NCBI GenBank assembly: GCA_963724825.1
Contig: CAVRWT010000002.1
Coordinates: 1-64,000 of the forward strand
Length of the DNA: 64,000 bases
From: JALYNX01 sp963724825
Lineage (GTDB): Bacteria > Actinomycetota > Acidimicrobiia > Spongiisociales > ZC4RG35
Direction of reading: 5' to 3'
Shown here: piece by piece, positions 62,226-64,000 of the stretch
How positions within the stretch are numbered: the first letter of the stretch is position 1
How the letters are laid out: each line of letters begins with the position of its first letter
Translations under genes and position numbers: made by a program
The notes under the pieces: generated by a model
Told to the model about the DNA's origin: nothing
Seen by the model: the letters and a program-made list of their open reading frames with translations, nothing else
The model's database searches: none

Positions 62226-62800
62226 GGTTTCTCCGCGTCTTCGGGCAGGAGCCCTCTGTTTTCCGCGAACTCCCACAACCTCCGCTGAAGCGCCTTTCTT
62301 CCCCGATGCAGCCTGGACATCACGGTCCCGATCGGGATGTCGAGGATCTCGGCTATCTCCTTGTAGGAGAATCCTTCCAGATCGGCGAGCAGTACCGGGA
62401 TGCGGAAGTTCTCAGGGAGCTCCTCGACCGCCTGTTTGATGTCGGATTCGACGAGCCGATCGAGCACCCGATCCTCGGTGGTGCGCGCCGCCTCGGCCGA
62501 CTCCTCCGAACCGATCCGTCGGTATAGGTAGAGGTCTTCGACCGCGCCCAGGTCGACTTCATTGGGGCGCCGCGACTCCTTGCGGTAATTGTTGATGTAG
62601 GTGTTGGTCAGGATCCGGTACAGCCACGCCTTGAGGTTGGTCCCCTCTTCGAATGTGTGGAAGGCGCGGTAGGCCTTGAGAAAGGTCTCCTGAACCAGGT
62701 CCTCGGCATCCGACGGGTTCCGGGTCATCCGCATGGCGGCGCTGAACAGTTGTCGGGTGTACTGCAACGCCTCGCGTTCGAAGTCGGCCTGGTCCGCCAT
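62222..62800 (-). CDS. sigR: ECF/group 4 sigma factor SigR (SigH) type
   Basis: 192 aa. Region 2 is QLFSAAMRMTRNPSDAEDLVQETFLKAYRAF with NLKAWLYRILTNTYINNYRK; region 4 is RIPVLLADLEGFSYKEIAEILDIPIGTVMSRLHRGRKAL. This is the SigR/SigH/SigE-like sequence that controls mycothiol and thioredoxin genes. ATG 62800 fits homology. It is followed by its anti-sigma factor. The upstream 325-bp gap holds the tandem repeat array and then tRNA-Thr; I could not find a convincing SigR autopromoter. Confidence 0.9.
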   Translation of the reverse strand: MADQADFEREALQYTRQLFSAAMRMTRNPSDAEDLVQETFLKAYRAFHTFEEGTNLKAWLYRILTNTYINNYRKESRRPNEVDLGAVEDLYLYRRIGSEESAEAARTTEDRVLDRLVESDIKQAVEELPENFRIPVLLADLEGFSYKEIAEILDIPIGTVMSRLHRGRKALQRRLWEFAENRGLLPEDAEKP

Positions 62801-62848
62801 TGCCCCGGGGACGGTACAGAACCGACCCTGCTTTTCCGTCATCGGTCC

Positions 62849-63113
62849 GGCCAAAGTCGGCCGAGCCAGCTTCCGGCCGACCGGCGTCTGTTTGGCCGAC
62901 CCAAAAACCGACGAAGTGCGGAGGCTCGACTTGGCCCCCGGTCACACGATAGACCGCGACGAGGGAGGCATGCGGCCAAAGTCGGCCGAGCCAGTTTCCG
63001 GCCGACCGGCGTCTGTTTGGCCGATCCAAGAACCGACGAAGTGCGGATCTCGACTTGGCCCCCGGTCACACGATAAACCGCCACGACGGAGGCAAGCGGC
63101 CAAAGTCGGCCGG
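62849..63113 (+). repeat. tandem array of the dispersed intergenic repeat, copy C
   Basis: Two near-identical units start at 62849 and 62974 (125 and 124 bp) and a third, partial one starts at 63098. Each unit opens with GGCCAAAGTCGGCCGAGCCA, has the core GGCCGACCGGCGTCTGTTTG about 25 bases later, and ends before the next GGCCAAAG. The units differ at about nine positions plus one base. This is the whole content of the gap between tRNA-Thr and sigR. Too long in period for a CRISPR. Confidence 0.85.
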
Positions 63114-63125
63114 CATATCACTGAG

Positions 63126-63199
63126 AGCCGGAGAGGGGAGTCGAACCCCTGGCCTACTCGATTACGAGTCGATTGCTCTACCACCTGAGCTACTCCGGC
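63126..63199 (-). tRNA. tRNA-Thr (anticodon CGT)
   Basis: A 74-nt cloverleaf on the minus strand with acceptor GCCGGAG/CTCCGGC, anticodon loop CTCGTAA (CGT, reads ACG) and T arm CAGGGG-TTCGACT-CCCCTC. The outermost anticodon-stem pair is A-G. No intron interrupts it and CCA is not encoded. The first ten bases overlap the nuclease gene upstream, whose stop codon is tRNA positions 8-10. Confidence 0.93.
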
Positions 63200-63666
63200 A
63201 AGAGCCGCAATGGTAAGGGCGAGGTATCGATTGATCCAGACAAAGGATCGTGAGGATCACCCTCCAGCTCTCGATAGCGGCCAGCGAAGCGGATTCCCTT
63301 GAGCTGACCGTTAGCAGTCGGGACCAGTCGCAGGTTGACCCGACACTGGCCGTCCCATTCTGACGCCGGGAGGTACACGCACATGTCCTCGGTGGCGTCG
63401 TAAACGGCGATCCAGTCGACGTCGGCGGCGGTGTATCGATAGTGGACCCACGCGGAATTGCTCTCCACCCGGACTGCGATGACCCGCCCGTTCGAAGTCG
63501 TGTATTTGCACTGAACCCGCTCCAGAGCGCCATCTTCCTTGCGGACCACGATCAGGTCGTAGGGCAGATCGTGTCCGAAGGGGATGGCCACGCCGTGTCC
63601 CTGTCGTTGCAGGTCGGCGAGGATGATCGCCTCCCCGACCTCCCCCTTGGCGGTGGTGATGCCCAT
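63190..63666 (-). CDS. group I intron-type PD-(D/E)XK endonuclease
   Basis: 158 aa. KGEVGEAIILADLQRQGHGV supplies the first Glu, PYDLIVVRKEDG the metal Asp, and RVQCKYTTS the Q-x-K strand, the order seen in group I intron-associated PD-(D/E)XK nucleases (PF11645-like). Residues 70-140 make a beta-rich second half (WIAVYDATEDMCVYLP). A GGAGGGAACATC ribosome-binding site precedes ATG 63666. It lies between holB and tRNA-Thr, with no intron nearby, and its TAG stop is inside the tRNA. It may protect, cut or have homed to this tRNA locus. Confidence 0.75.
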   Translation of the reverse strand: MGITTAKGEVGEAIILADLQRQGHGVAIPFGHDLPYDLIVVRKEDGALERVQCKYTTSNGRVIAVRVESNSAWVHYRYTAADVDWIAVYDATEDMCVYLPASEWDGQCRVNLRLVPTANGQLKGIRFAGRYRELEGDPHDPLSGSIDTSPLPLRLLPE

Positions 63667-63715
63667 GATGTTCCCTCCCAATCTGGAAGGTATCGGGCGG
63701 GTGGGACGGAAAGTC

Positions 63716-64000
63716 TCAGTCCTGAGAGCCGAGACCGGTGAAGAGGGTGGCGAGGACCAGCTCCCGACGGAGACTCCCCTGGATGTCGACGACCGCGTCG
63801 AGCACATGCTCCGCCGACATCACCGCTTTCCGCGGATTGACGTCGGTGAAGGCGGCCAGAGAAAGGTCGGAATTCTTCACCGGGCCACCCATTTGCAGGG
63901 AGGCCGAGTCGGCGTACCAGGAGGCGAGGATCTCCAGACCGTTGACCAGAGAGCGACTGCTCCGACCGCCGCCGCGCACGCTGTTGGGCTTCCTTGCCCA
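63716..64000 (-). CDS. holB: DNA polymerase III delta' subunit, C-terminal part (cut by window edge)
   Basis: The reading frame enters from the right edge and ends at 63716. It contains GLEILASWYADSASLQMGG, followed by helical sequence MSAEHVLDAVVDIQGSLRRE and LVLATLFTGLGSQ, the helical collar region of the clamp-loader delta' subunit. Only about 94 residues are in the window, so the ATPase part is not seen. In many actinobacteria this gene is followed directly by a tRNA-Thr; here the PD-(D/E)XK gene lies between. Confidence 0.65.
   Translation of the reverse strand, partial: WARKPNSVRGGGRSSRSLVNGLEILASWYADSASLQMGGPVKNSDLSLAAFTDVNPRKAVMSAEHVLDAVVDIQGSLRRELVLATLFTGLGSQD

Noticed and set aside
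62849..63113. CRISPR array
   Set aside because: Unit length about 125 bp, only two and a half units, no short repeat/spacer pattern and no cas genes.
62559..63188. Protein-coding frames over the tandem repeat
   Set aside because: They are translations of the repeat itself, recurring in several frames and strands; no ribosome-binding site or domain.

Overview
This 64 kb window is from a high-G+C Actinomycetota chromosome. The evidence is a SigR/RsrA-type oxidative sigma/anti-sigma pair, an F420-type LLM oxidoreductase, a wax-ester-synthase/DGAT acyltransferase, CarD, DisA and RadA side by side, a DUF3263 protein, a DUF2342 metallopeptidase, and the hpt-tilS-ftsH-fol-panC-lysS gene order. The Thr/Ala-rich low-complexity linkers in the lipoproteins suggest an uncultured Acidimicrobiia-like lineage; that placement is inference. 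About fifteen otherwise recognisable genes carry one to four single-base frameshifts. Many can be repaired by removing one base from a short run, so indel errors in the assembly are more likely than mass pseudogenisation. I annotate these as one gene each and give the approximate break.

Left part (1-15.6 kb): an accessory zone. An intact tRNA-Arg(CCT) at 106-178 is mirrored by a decayed copy of its 3' part at 6921-6968. The two enclose a lipid kinase/PAP2 fusion, stress-type membrane proteins, two TetR regulators with clear palindromic operators, an F420-type oxidoreductase cluster and a collapsed gene remnant. Beyond it lie a DUF6325 protein, a PD-(D/E)XK-like protein with an altered active site, NhaA, a kinase-less membrane sensor, a frameshifted GNAT, PhzF, WS/DGAT and an EamA exporter.

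Middle (15.6-44.5 kb): a CvpA-CAP fusion, AlaX, an MBL hydrolase and an anchored propeller-like protein on the minus strand. Then a complete branched-chain-amino-acid-type ABC operon (substrate-binding protein, two permeases, two ATPases) on the plus strand. Next is an information/cofactor block reading leftwards: radA-disA-carD-ispF-cysS-rlmB-tRNA-Thr(TGT). Then comes a BMP/nucleoside-type ABC operon with a cytochrome P450 translationally coupled to its last permease. A queuosine-precursor-type transporter, an acyltransferase-3 protein and a secreted VanY-like peptidase follow.

Right part (44.5-64 kb): clpC, a polyprenyl diphosphate synthase, and a long minus-strand housekeeping run: sigR-rsrA-DUF2342-tilS-hpt-ftsH and folE-folP-(unknown)-folB-folK-(methyltransferase-like)-DUF2520-panC-lysS. 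A small plus-strand operon (25-aa peptide, RHH regulator, DUF4097 beta-repeat protein) with an 11-bp-phased operator array sits between ftsH and folE. The right edge has a homing-type PD-(D/E)XK nuclease between holB (cut by the edge) and tRNA-Thr(CGT).

The most unusual things are: (i) a family of about 105-170 bp intergenic repeats (four loci, one of them a tandem array) sharing a core and inverted ends; (ii) two protein genes, rlmB and the PD-(D/E)XK nuclease, whose stop codon is the conserved U8-A9-G10 of a downstream tRNA-Thr, so that RNase P processing would remove the stop; (iii) the RHH/DUF4097 operon with its phased operator; (iv) the tRNA-Arg-flanked island scar; (v) the P450 built into a nucleoside-type uptake operon.
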